From SYAN01 sp049459795 (GTDB lineage: Bacteria > Actinomycetota > Actinomycetes > Nanopelagicales > Nanopelagicaceae): a stretch of DNA of 15,220 nt. Positions within the stretch are counted from its first letter, which is position 1, and every line of letters begins with the position of its first letter. The notes under the pieces were generated by a model that worked only from the letters and a program-made list of their open reading frames with translations, did no database searches and was not told the DNA's origin. Below are positions 1 to 7,016 of the stretch, one piece after another. The position numbers and the translations under genes were made by a program. The stretch lies in NCBI GenBank assembly GCA_049459795.1, contig JBMUDS010000024.1, positions 1 to 15,220 on the forward strand. The letters are read 5' to 3'.

Positions 1-1
1 G

Positions 2-1090
2 CTCAATGCACGTGCCAACACACCTGGCACTTTCACATATTCACCGGCGCTGGGAACTGTTCTTGATCCAGGAACACATGTGTTAAATGTTGATTTCCAA
101 CCAACCTTGAGTCGGACTTATCAGTCGGCGTCCACTCAGGTGACAATCCTTGTTACGGGAACGAAAGATGGCACGACCGTTACCGACGAGCCGAAACCGA
201 CTCCAGAACGACCAATCGTTGTTGATACGAGAACTTCGACTACTCCACCGGGTCAAAACCAAGGTGGTGGAAATCCTGGAAACAATCCGACAACTCCAAA
301 CACCCCACCAGGTCGAAGTAATCCAGTGATCCTTGTTGATACGACATCAGTCTCTTCAGTCGAAGTAACTGATCGTGGCCGAGGAGTAACTGGAGCTGAG
401 ATCAACGAGGGGCGCATCGAGATTGCGACTGCGCCAACATTTAGCGGTCGTACAACGGTAGAAGTCACCTATCGCCAAGACAATGAGACACGTGTGGTAG
501 TGGTGCCAATAACGATTCCTCCAGTTCCGCCAGCAGTGGCAGCTGCATCACCACAATCAATGGAGCGGTCGACAATCCAGTGGGCCGCATCGCCAAATGC
601 AATCTCGTATGAGGTTTATGTTCGTGAGAATCTCGAGTGTCAAGTTTCAGTGACTTCGTGTGAAGTTCCCTTCATTGTGGGACCTGCAACGCCAGTCCGC
701 GTCGTTGCCATCGGTGGGGATGAGACGAAGAGTGAAGTGACACCAGAGTTCTCTCAAGATCGAGTCATTCCAGCGCTCACCGTGAACTTCGCAACTGCCT
801 CCTCGCGACTCAATTCAGCTTTCAGGGCAGAGCTTCGCGATATTGCTGAGATCATCGAACGTGAAGGCTTCACCTCACTGATTGTCTACGGGCATACGGA
901 TAGTCGAACGTTTGATAACCGGACGCTCTCAAGGCAGCGTGCACAGGCAACACGTGATTTCTTGAAGCGACTGCTACCCGACGTTAAGTTCCGAATCGCA
1001 GGATTCGCGGCGACCCAGAAGGTGGCAGAGGAGAACTCTCGGGCTGGACTCGCTGCAAATCGACGTGCAGAAGTGCGTATCGCTGGGTAA
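2..1090 (+). CDS. Secreted Ig-like / OmpA-domain cell-envelope protein, C-terminal part (5' end outside window)
   Basis: The reading frame is open from base 2 with no start, so 362 residues of the C-terminal part are visible. The GTG at base 80 is an internal Val codon. The first ~45 residues read as the end of a bacterial Ig-like repeat of the GTFTYSPA..GTVL..GTH.L.V.F.PT type, common in large surface proteins. A Thr/Pro/Gly/Asn-rich linker follows, then a beta-rich stretch and a possible fibronectin-III-like segment (IQWAASPNAISYEVYV). The last ~110 residues form an OmpA-type domain: VNFATASSRL, then GHTDSRTFDNRTLSRQRA, and finally an ANRRAEVRI ending. In this family the Asp and Arg residues bind the diaminopimelate of peptidoglycan. 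I infer an exported protein held non-covalently on the wall. The domain calls are good, but the biological role is unknown and the upstream part is missing. Confidence 0.85.
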   Translation, partial: LNARANTPGTFTYSPALGTVLDPGTHVLNVDFQPTLSRTYQSASTQVTILVTGTKDGTTVTDEPKPTPERPIVVDTRTSTTPPGQNQGGGNPGNNPTTPNTPPGRSNPVILVDTTSVSSVEVTDRGRGVTGAEINEGRIEIATAPTFSGRTTVEVTYRQDNETRVVVVPITIPPVPPAVAAASPQSMERSTIQWAASPNAISYEVYVRENLECQVSVTSCEVPFIVGPATPVRVVAIGGDETKSEVTPEFSQDRVIPALTVNFATASSRLNSAFRAELRDIAEIIEREGFTSLIVYGHTDSRTFDNRTLSRQRAQATRDFLKRLLPDVKFRIAGFAATQKVAEENSRAGLAANRRAEVRIAG

Positions 1091-1337
1091 GACTGCTCTA
1101 TAAGGGGCGGATTAGACCTCTTCTCCCGGCTTCATTAGACTCCGGCCAGCACATCTTCGGATGTGACTTCGCGTGTCCGCTCTTGGGATTAATTGAACTC
1201 GATTGATCTCTACAGGAGAACCACCTCGGTCCGATCAAAAAGATCGGTGGGTGTCGGGCGCCAGGGAATTGGCAAAAGTCAGTTCATCAACCGAGTGCCT
1301 TGAAGCCTGCTTCAAGGCGAAGAAGGAGTGTGCCGCC
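1091..1337 (+). promoter_or_regulatory. rpsB 5' leader region with three hairpins
   Basis: These 247 bases separate the OmpA-domain gene from rpsB and carry no convincing gene. They contain three perfect inverted repeats: CACATC-TTCG-GATGTG at 1150-1165, CCGATC-AAAAA-GATCGG at 1231-1247, and GCCTTGAAG-CCTG-CTTCAAGGC at 1297-1318. The third ends just before the rpsB Shine-Dalgarno AAGGAG (1323-1328). A short direct repeat ATTAGAC occurs at 1111-1117 and 1134-1140. A structured leader of this kind is typical of ribosomal-protein operons controlled by their own product, and S2 is known to control rpsB-tsf in E. coli. That this leader acts likewise is inference. No convincing -35/-10 pair was found; TATAAG at 1099-1104 is the most -10-like hexamer. 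Confidence 0.5.
1297..1318 (+). promoter_or_regulatory. Perfect 9-bp hairpin just upstream of the rpsB ribosome binding site
   Basis: GCCTTGAAG (1297-1305) and CTTCAAGGC (1310-1318) are exact reverse complements around a CCTG loop. A T-G wobble (1296/1319) extends the stem to 10 bp. The stem ends four bases before AAGGAG (1323-1328), which is nine bases from the rpsB ATG. There is no T-tract, so this is not an ordinary terminator. Its position suits translational control or mRNA stability. Confidence 0.5.
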
Positions 1338-2159
1338 ATGGCGGTTGTAACAATGCGTGAACTCCTCGACAGCGGTGTCCACTTCGGACATCAGACTCGT
1401 CGATGGAACCCAAAGATGAAGCGCTTCATTTTCACAGAGCGCAATGGCATCTACATCATTGATATCCAACAGTCGCTCTCACTGATCCAAGACGCTTATG
1501 ACTTCGTCAAGGACACCGTCGCAAAGGGTGGACACATCCTTTTCGTTGGAACCAAGAAGCAAGCACAAGAGCCGATCAAGCAACAAGCGACTCGCGTCGG
1601 AATGCCATATGTCAACGAGCGTTGGCTCGGTGGAATGCTCACCAACTTCCCAACGGTCTACAAGCGCATCCAGCGTCTCAAGGAGCTCGAAGCTCTCGAG
1701 GCGAAGAATGATGCGATGTTCACCAAGAAGGAGTACCTACTTCTTCGTCGCGAGCGCGAGAAGCTCAATAAGAACCTTGATGGAATTCGTAACATGACCA
1801 AGGCGCCTGCGGCGATCTGGGTCGTGGATACACAGAAAGAACACCTCGCAGTACAAGAAGCGAAGAAGCTTGGAATCCCCGTTGTTGCGATCCTAGATTC
1901 GAACTGCGACCCAGATGTCGTCGATTACAAGATCCCAGGCAACGACGATGCGATCCGCTCTGTCGCGCTCCTTACTCGCGTCATCGCTGACGCGGTTGCT
2001 GCAGGTCTTCAAGCGCGCTCGGCTCAGGTAGCGAAGGAAGATGCAGCTGCTGCGAAGGCTGGCGAAGAGAGTGTTGCTGCTGGTGAGCCTTTGGCTGACT
2101 GGGAGAAGGAATTGCTCGCAAGCAATGCTGAAGCTTCAACCGAAAAGGCTGGTGAGTAG
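1338..2159 (+). CDS. rpsB: 30S ribosomal protein S2
   Basis: Protein S2 of the small ribosomal subunit, 273 residues. The N-terminus MAVVTMRELLDSGVHFGHQT followed by RRWNPKMKRFIF is almost the standard actinobacterial S2 start. The body has FVGTKKQAQEPI, ERWLGGMLTNFPT and the C-terminal PVVAILDSNCDPD..DY.IPGNDDAIRS block, all S2 hallmarks. The C-terminal tail (about residues 225-273) is Ala/Glu-rich and low in complexity, as in other actinobacteria. The frame continues upstream to a TTG at 1203, but that part does not resemble S2 and overlaps the leader hairpins. The ATG at 1338 has AAGGAG (1323-1328) nine bases upstream and gives the family N-terminus. It is the first gene of the rpsB-tsf pair; tsf follows after three bases. 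It may be autoregulated through the structured leader. Confidence 0.98.
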   Translation: MAVVTMRELLDSGVHFGHQTRRWNPKMKRFIFTERNGIYIIDIQQSLSLIQDAYDFVKDTVAKGGHILFVGTKKQAQEPIKQQATRVGMPYVNERWLGGMLTNFPTVYKRIQRLKELEALEAKNDAMFTKKEYLLLRREREKLNKNLDGIRNMTKAPAAIWVVDTQKEHLAVQEAKKLGIPVVAILDSNCDPDVVDYKIPGNDDAIRSVALLTRVIADAVAAGLQARSAQVAKEDAAAAKAGEESVAAGEPLADWEKELLASNAEASTEKAGE

Positions 2160-2162
2160 TTC

Positions 2163-2990
2163 GTGGCTTCCTACACTGCAGAAGATGTAAAGCGACTTCG
2201 CGAGCTCACCGCGGCCGGAATGGTCGATTGCAAAAAGGCGCTTGATGAATCAGGTGGCGACTTCGATAAGGCAGTCGAGATCATCCGAGTCAAGGGCCTC
2301 AAGGGCGTAACGAAGCGTGAAGGTCGCACGACCTCTAATGGCCTCGTTACCGCAAAGAGCGAAGGCGATGTCACCGTGATGCTCGAGCTCAACTGTGAGA
2401 CCGACTTCGTCGCAAAGGGCGATCGCTTTCAAGAGGTGGCGAAGGAATTGGTCGATCACCTCCATGCCACGAAGACGGGGGACCTAGCGACATTCGTTGC
2501 CGGAAAACTCCCGAGTGGAAAGAGCGTCCAAGAGTTCATCGATGAGGCGAATGCGACTCTCGGTGAGAAGATCGAACTACGTCGCGTCGCTCTCGTCTCT
2601 GGCGCGAGTGCTATCTATCTCCACCAAACCAGCGCGGACTTGCCACCACAAGTTGGCGTTGTCGTCGGTTTCGATAAGGCTCCGGGTGATACTGGCCGTG
2701 ATATTGCTCAGCACATCGCTGCCTTCGCACCGCAATACCTGACCCGTGATCAGGTTCCGAGCGAGACTGTCGAGAACGAGCGACGAGTCGCGGAAGAGAC
2801 TGCTCGCAATGAAGGTAAGCCAGATGCTGCTCTACCTAAGATCGTCGAAGGTCGTGTCACTGGCTATATGAAGGAAGTCGTCCTTCTCGAACAACCATTC
2901 GCGAAGGATCAGAAGAAATCTGTCGATGCGGTACTGAAAGAAGCCGGCCTTGCTGTGTCGTCCTTCTATCGGTTCCGAGTAGGGCAGTAA
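2163..2990 (+). CDS. tsf: Translation elongation factor Ts
   Basis: EF-Ts is the nucleotide exchange factor that releases GDP from EF-Tu in the cytoplasm. The protein has 275 residues, a usual actinobacterial length. The N-terminal UBA-like domain carries LRELTAAGMVDCKKALDES (about residues 12-30), and the core holds the EF-Tu contact motif TDFVAK (residues 80-85, in NCETDFVAKGDRF). The protein ends in the typical VSSFYRFRVGQ. The GTG start lies three bases after the rpsB stop. GGTGAG (2151-2156), at the end of rpsB, serves as the ribosome binding site, so translation is probably coupled to S2. No missing key residues were seen. Confidence 0.98.
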   Translation: MASYTAEDVKRLRELTAAGMVDCKKALDESGGDFDKAVEIIRVKGLKGVTKREGRTTSNGLVTAKSEGDVTVMLELNCETDFVAKGDRFQEVAKELVDHLHATKTGDLATFVAGKLPSGKSVQEFIDEANATLGEKIELRRVALVSGASAIYLHQTSADLPPQVGVVVGFDKAPGDTGRDIAQHIAAFAPQYLTRDQVPSETVENERRVAEETARNEGKPDAALPKIVEGRVTGYMKEVVLLEQPFAKDQKKSVDAVLKEAGLAVSSFYRFRVGQ

Positions 2991-3047
2991 CCTTCAGACC
3001 AGAGTGAATTCGAGCGTAGTCAAGGGATTAGATAAGGAGCACTTGTG

Positions 3048-3770
3048 ATGGGAGATAAGCAGAAGACCTATCGCAGAGTGCTCCTTAAGCTTTCTGGCGA
3101 AGTCTTCGGTGGCGAGAAGGGGATTGGCGTCGATCCTGATGTCGTCTCTGATGTCGCGGATCAGATCGCGGATGTGGTGAAGAGCGGCGTTGAGATCGCG
3201 ATCGTCGTGGGCGGCGGTAATTATTTCCGAGGAGCAGAGCTACAACAACGTGGCATGGAGCGCGCTCGCGCGGATTACATGGGCATGCTCGGCACCGTGA
3301 TGAATTGTCTAGCCTTGCAAGACTTCCTCGAGAAGAAGGGGATCGATACTCGGGTGCAGACTGCGATCACTATGGGACAAGTCGCAGAGCCCTACATCCC
3401 ACGTCGATCGATTCGTCACCTTGAGAAGGGTCGCGTTGTGATCTTCGGTGCTGGCGCGGGAATGCCGTTCTTTACGACCGATACTGTCGCCGCTCAACGG
3501 GCGCTTGAGATCGGTTCAGATGCATTGTTGCTCGCGAAGAGTGGCGTCGATGGGGTCTATTCGGCTGATCCTCGCACGGATAAGAGTGCGGTGAAGTTCG
3601 AGAAGATCTCATATGACGAAGTGCTCTCGAAGTCCCTTGCGGTCGCTGATGCAGCAGCTTTCAGTCTCTGCCGTGAGAACAAGCTTCCGATCATCGTCTT
3701 CGACTTGATGGAAAAAGGAAATATCGCCAAGGCTGTCCGTGGCGAGAAGATCGGAACGTTAGTCAACTGA
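3048..3770 (+). CDS. pyrH: UMP kinase
   Basis: Bacterial UMP kinase of the amino-acid-kinase fold makes UDP from UMP and ATP in pyrimidine nucleotide synthesis. With this start it has 240 residues, a normal length. Motifs seen are LLKLSGE (residues 12-18, phosphate binding), VVGGGNYFRG (53-62), DYMGMLGTVMNCLAL (76-90, UMP site), GMPFFTTDT (138-146) and the nucleotide-binding GVDGVYSADPRTD (166-178). A GTG three bases upstream (3045) could also start it. AAGGAG at 3034-3039 is eight bases from the ATG and five from the GTG, so ATG is preferred. The 57-base gap from tsf shows no clear terminator or promoter. The gene lies between tsf and frr, as is standard in this phylum. Confidence 0.97.
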   Translation: MGDKQKTYRRVLLKLSGEVFGGEKGIGVDPDVVSDVADQIADVVKSGVEIAIVVGGGNYFRGAELQQRGMERARADYMGMLGTVMNCLALQDFLEKKGIDTRVQTAITMGQVAEPYIPRRSIRHLEKGRVVIFGAGAGMPFFTTDTVAAQRALEIGSDALLLAKSGVDGVYSADPRTDKSAVKFEKISYDEVLSKSLAVADAAAFSLCRENKLPIIVFDLMEKGNIAKAVRGEKIGTLVN

Positions 3771-3798
3771 ACACCCGCGAGAGGGGAAGTGCAGGAAG

Positions 3799-4362
3799 AT
3801 GTCGGATCTACAGTCAGTCCTTAATGACATGACCACCAAGATGGGTAAGGCTGTCGATGTGGCGAAAGAGGATTTCGCAGCAATCCGAACCGGTCGTGCT
3901 CATCCGGCGATGTTCGCAAAGATCATGGTCGATTACTATGGAACTTTGACTCCACTCTCACAGCTTGCGACCGTGCAAGTTCCAGAGGCACGCACCGCTC
4001 TCGTCAATCCATTCGATAAAGGTGCGATGGCGAGCATCGAGAAGGCGATTCGAGATTCTGATCTTGGCGTCAATCCGGGTAACGATGGTGGCGTCATTCG
4101 CGTCAATTTCCCACAATTGACCGAAGAGCGACGCAAGGAGTACATCAAGGTCGCTCGTGGCAAAGCAGAGGATTCGAAAGTCTCACTCCGCAACATCCGT
4201 CGTAATGCGAAAGAGGCGATGGAGAAGATGGAAAAGGACGGGCTGATCGGTAAGGATGACCTTGCTCGTGCCGAGAAGGATATGGAGAAGGTCACCGCTG
4301 ACCACGTCGCGAAGATCGATGAGATCCTCAAGCATAAAGAGGCAGAACTTCTCGAAGTCTAG
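3799..4362 (+). CDS. frr: Ribosome recycling factor
   Basis: RRF works with EF-G to split the ribosome after termination. The product is 187 residues, close to the usual 185. Family features are the IRTGRAHPAMF segment near residues 29-39, YYGTLTPLSQLATV and PEARTALVNPFDKGAM in the middle beta domain, and then NDGGVIRVNFPQLTEERRKE followed by a long charged helical region rich in Lys and Glu. The start codon follows a purine-rich GAGGGGAAG (3781-3789). A second purine run touches the ATG and is too close to serve as the ribosome binding site. The gene lies 28 bases after pyrH and is probably co-transcribed with it. Confidence 0.98.
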   Translation: MSDLQSVLNDMTTKMGKAVDVAKEDFAAIRTGRAHPAMFAKIMVDYYGTLTPLSQLATVQVPEARTALVNPFDKGAMASIEKAIRDSDLGVNPGNDGGVIRVNFPQLTEERRKEYIKVARGKAEDSKVSLRNIRRNAKEAMEKMEKDGLIGKDDLARAEKDMEKVTADHVAKIDEILKHKEAELLEV

Positions 4363-4375
4363 AGAGTTTTAATTT

Positions 4376-5221
4376 ATGTCAGACCTACACGCGATCAATG
4401 AAGCGATCAATAAGCGTGCAGGGAGGAAGTTACTCTCTTCGATAGTGATCGCGATCCTCTTACTTGCGATCATCTTCACGACTCTTGCCTTCGCGCCCTT
4501 CCTCTTCGCTCTTGTCGTGACTCTGGCCTTTGCGATCGCAACCCATGAGTTAGTCGCCGCTTATTCCCAAAATGGACTCCCGCTTAATCATTGGCCGATC
4601 GTCCTCTCGAATGCAGCCATCATGGTCGTAGCTTGGTTCGAGGGCATTGATGGCATCGCTATGGCGACTGTCATCGCACTTGTTATTAATCTAGGTATGA
4701 GTCTCCTTAAGGGCCCAGAAGGATTCATTGCGCGCGCCGGAGCGACTGGCTTTGTGATCCTCTATCTCGGCCTCCTTCCATCCTTCATCATCCTTCTCGC
4801 TGCGGACGCGGATGGATTCGCGTTGGTCTCGATGCTGGTGATGATCGTCGCCTTCAATGACACTTTCGCGTACCTCACTGGAGTGCTCCTCGGGAAACAT
4901 CGCATGGCACCGAAGCTCTCGCCAAAGAAGTCATGGGAAGGTTTTGCAGGTGGAGCGATCGCAACGCTTGCAATAAGTGGCTATGCCTTCGAAGCGCTTC
5001 TCGAGAAACCGTGGTGGTTGGGTGTGGCAGCGGGATCGCTCGGAGTCGTAGCCGCGACTTTCGGCGATCTCATCGAGAGCGCCTTGAAGCGGGATTTCGG
5101 CATGAAAGATATGAGTTCCTTCCTCCCAGGGCATGGCGGAATGTTCGATCGGATCGATTCAGCAACTCTCTGTGGACCGACTTTATGGATCTTCCTTGAA
5201 CTGACGAAGACGGTCGTATGA
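4376..5221 (+). CDS. cdsA: Phosphatidate cytidylyltransferase (CDP-diglyceride synthase)
   Basis: This integral membrane enzyme makes CDP-diacylglycerol from CTP and phosphatidic acid, the branch point for phospholipid synthesis. It has 281 residues and about seven or eight hydrophobic segments, starting near residues 20-50. The family signature is complete at residues 235-261 (S.LKRDFGMKD...LPGHGGMFDRID), holding the conserved Lys-Asp and His-Gly-Gly-Met-Phe-Asp-Arg-Asp residues of the active site. LSPKKSWEG (181-189) is a second conserved motif. The ribosome binding site is weak: GAGAG at 4362-4366 is followed by an AT-rich TTTTAATTT spacer. The last four bases overlap the rlmN start (ATGA), which indicates translational coupling. 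Confidence 0.97.
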   Translation: MSDLHAINEAINKRAGRKLLSSIVIAILLLAIIFTTLAFAPFLFALVVTLAFAIATHELVAAYSQNGLPLNHWPIVLSNAAIMVVAWFEGIDGIAMATVIALVINLGMSLLKGPEGFIARAGATGFVILYLGLLPSFIILLAADADGFALVSMLVMIVAFNDTFAYLTGVLLGKHRMAPKLSPKKSWEGFAGGAIATLAISGYAFEALLEKPWWLGVAAGSLGVVAATFGDLIESALKRDFGMKDMSSFLPGHGGMFDRIDSATLCGPTLWIFLELTKTVV

Positions 5222-6333
5222 GTGAGATCAAACTTGTCTTCGATGCGCCAAAGCCGCGAGCGAAGACACCGCGCCATCTTGCGGACATGACAGTCGAAGA
5301 GCGACGCGAGAAGGCTAAGGAGTTAGGGATTCCGACCTTTCGTGTCAATCAGATCTCGACCCATTACTTCACGCATTACAACGATGATCCGACAACATGG
5401 AGTGATTTCCCGAAGGACTTACGCGACGCGGTAAGGCAAGAATTCTTGCCTCCGTTGATAACACTCGTCCGTTCGATCACCTGTGACGGTGGGCTCACTC
5501 GCAAGGATCTTTGGAAGTTGCACGACGGCGTTCTGGTCGAGAGCGTTTTGATGCGTTACCCAGATCGCACCACGGTCTGCATCTCTTCACAAGCAGGCTG
5601 TGGCATGAACTGCCCGTTCTGTGCCACGGGACAAGCAGGCCTTACAAGGAACCTCACAGCAGGCGAAATCACCGCGCAATTGGTCGCCGCGGCGAAAGCC
5701 TGCACCGAAGGTGAATTACCAGGAGGACCGACCCGGCTCTCCAACGTGGTCTTCATGGGAATGGGTGAGCCCCTCGCAAATTACAACGCCGTGATGCGAA
5801 CGGTGCGAAACCTTGTGACGCCACAACCTGATGGACTTGGGATTGGTGCTCGTTCCATCACTATTTCTACTGTCGGATTAGTCAATGGGATAGAGAGGCT
5901 GATGGAAGAGGGATTGCAGGTACGTCTCGCCGTCTCTCTCCATACTCCTGATGATGAACTTCGTGACACTCTCGTGCCGATAAATTCCCGATGGAAAGTC
6001 GGAGAAGTACTTGCAGCAGCTGATAAATATGCCGAGAAGACAGGGCGTCGTTATTCGATCGAATACGCTCTTATTCGCGATATCAACGATCAAGCATGGC
6101 GAGCAGACTTGATGGGGAAGCTATTGAAGAATCGTCATGCTCACGTCAATCTCATCCCTCTCAATCCGACCCCTGGTTCGAAGTGGACTGCTTCACGACC
6201 TGAAGATGAGCGGGCTTTCGTCAGGACTTTGGAGAACTACGGCGTGCCGGTCACAGTGCGCGATACACGTGGGCGAGAGATTGATGGTGCGTGCGGTCAA
6301 TTGGCAGCGAGTGAGACCTCTACCAGTTCTTGA
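5218..6333 (+). CDS. rlmN: 23S rRNA (adenine-2503-C2)-methyltransferase (dual-specificity RlmN)
   Basis: This radical-SAM enzyme methylates C2 of A2503 in 23S rRNA and, in E. coli, A37 of some tRNAs. It has 371 residues. The radical-SAM cluster motif C-x3-C-x2-C is at Cys128, Cys132 and Cys135 (GCGMNCPFCATGQ). The second catalytic cysteine that forms the methyl adduct is Cys359, in the C-terminal GACGQLA. Other family blocks are VVFMGMGEPLANY, GARSITISTVGL, LAVSLHTPDDELRD and HVNLIPLNPTPGSKW. The ATG overlaps the cdsA stop by four bases. Its own stop lies inside the 3' end of the opposite-strand gene, with a 14-bp tail-to-tail overlap. A cdsA-rlmN pair is typical of actinobacteria. A Cfr-type enzyme (C8 methylation) is unlikely given the context. 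Confidence 0.97.
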   Translation: MSEIKLVFDAPKPRAKTPRHLADMTVEERREKAKELGIPTFRVNQISTHYFTHYNDDPTTWSDFPKDLRDAVRQEFLPPLITLVRSITCDGGLTRKDLWKLHDGVLVESVLMRYPDRTTVCISSQAGCGMNCPFCATGQAGLTRNLTAGEITAQLVAAAKACTEGELPGGPTRLSNVVFMGMGEPLANYNAVMRTVRNLVTPQPDGLGIGARSITISTVGLVNGIERLMEEGLQVRLAVSLHTPDDELRDTLVPINSRWKVGEVLAAADKYAEKTGRRYSIEYALIRDINDQAWRADLMGKLLKNRHAHVNLIPLNPTPGSKWTASRPEDERAFVRTLENYGVPVTVRDTRGREIDGACGQLAASETSTSS

Positions 6334-6979
6334 TATAGGTGGGTGGTTCGATCCCTGGATTCAAGTTCGAAGCAGGTATCGGTTCACCGAAGACTTGTTG
6401 TATGGGCAGGACACCGGCCCAGACAGGTTCACCTAGATCCCGTTCTGGGTCTTCCGGCTCCTTATCCGAGACTTTGATCCGGTAATCATCGAGAGGGAAG
6501 GCGATGATGGAGGTCGCCTTCAATTCCTGCTCTGTCGATGCTCGTAATTCCTTCGTGCGGCCAGGGAAGAGATGTTCCGTGAGAGCAAGAAGCGCCTCTT
6601 CCTTCTCAGCCCCTTCCAAGACTCGACCGTGACCGAAAGCAAGCAGAGATTTGTAGTTCATCGATGATTCGAATGCACTGCGTGCGAGGACCAATCCGTC
6701 GAGAAGTGTCAACGAGACGCAAGCCTCAACCCCGTCACCCAAACGTTTGAAGAGACGCGATGCTGTTGAGCCATGGAGCAATAGCTCGGAGCCATCGTGC
6801 CAGTGCGCGACTGCGACGGGAATGATCACTGGACCACCATCGTCGATCGCTACATGAGCCACCCTGGAGCGAGTAATGATCTCCATGAGGTCTGCCCGAT
6901 CCGTACTTTCCTTGTGGGGAAGGCGGCGTACCGGTGTCGCACGCTTGGGCTTCTGGTCACTAGGGGAGTTGCCGCTCAT
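6320..6979 (-). CDS. Pyridoxamine 5'-phosphate oxidase-like FMN-binding split-barrel protein
   Basis: A 219-residue protein of the split-barrel flavin-binding group (the Pyridox_ox_2 type). Features are a leading strand VAHVAIDDGGPVIIPVAVAH (residues 41-60), LLLHGSTASRLFKRL (66-80, likely FMN phosphate contact), VSLTLLDGLVLARSAFESSMNYKSLLAFGHGRV (88-120) and the ending PVWAGVLPI (185-193). These blocks are characteristic, but members act on varied substrates, so the reaction is unknown; true PdxH activity is not implied. The frame reaches an ATG at 7012, but that start would run into the divergent dehydrogenase gene. The Met at 6979 leaves a 23-bp gap with a fitting -10 element and no Shine-Dalgarno, which suggests a leaderless mRNA. 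Its 3' end overlaps rlmN by 14 bp. Functional linkage to the polyamine genes is uncertain. Confidence 0.9.
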   Translation of the reverse strand: MSGNSPSDQKPKRATPVRRLPHKESTDRADLMEIITRSRVAHVAIDDGGPVIIPVAVAHWHDGSELLLHGSTASRLFKRLGDGVEACVSLTLLDGLVLARSAFESSMNYKSLLAFGHGRVLEGAEKEEALLALTEHLFPGRTKELRASTEQELKATSIIAFPLDDYRIKVSDKEPEDPERDLGEPVWAGVLPIQQVFGEPIPASNLNPGIEPPTYIKNW

Positions 6980-6996
6980 ACGGAAAAGAGTAATCT
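6969..6996 (+). promoter_or_regulatory. Putative leaderless promoter of the aldehyde dehydrogenase gene
   Basis: TTGCCG (6969-6974, four of six matches to TTGACA) and TAATCT (6991-6996, fitting the actinobacterial TAnnnT -10 pattern) are separated by 16 bases. The expected transcription start falls on or next to the ATG at 7003, and no Shine-Dalgarno is present at a proper distance. The -35 lies inside the first codons of the divergent gene. This is a prediction from sequence only. Confidence 0.4.
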
Positions 6997-7016
6997 CGCC
7001 GCATGAGAACACTCAA
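6987..7016 (-). promoter_or_regulatory. Putative leaderless promoter of the split-barrel protein gene
   Basis: On the minus strand TTGAGT (7011-7016) and TACTCT (6987-6992) are spaced by 18 bases. Seven bases separate the -10 from the ATG at 6979, so the transcript would start at about the first codon. The -10 hexamer shares two base pairs with the -10 of the divergent dehydrogenase promoter. No Shine-Dalgarno is seen. Prediction from sequence only. Confidence 0.35.

Noticed and set aside
1099..1104. TATAAG as the -10 box of the rpsB promoter
   Set aside because: No reasonable -35 lies 16-18 bases upstream, and the last hexamer base is not T, so I did not list it as a promoter.
1203..1337. 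N-terminal extension of S2 from a TTG at 1203
   Set aside because: The extra 45 residues do not resemble S2 and overlap two leader hairpins. The ATG at 1338 has a good Shine-Dalgarno and gives the standard actinobacterial N-terminus.
3936..4331. 131-residue minus-strand open frame inside frr
   Set aside because: It has the Ser/Arg-rich composition of an antisense shadow and lies fully within a confident gene.
6980..7012. Upstream start (ATG at 7012) for the split-barrel gene
   Set aside because: It would overlap the start of the divergent dehydrogenase gene and adds residues (MFSCGEITLFR) not seen in the family. The Met at 6979 fits better.
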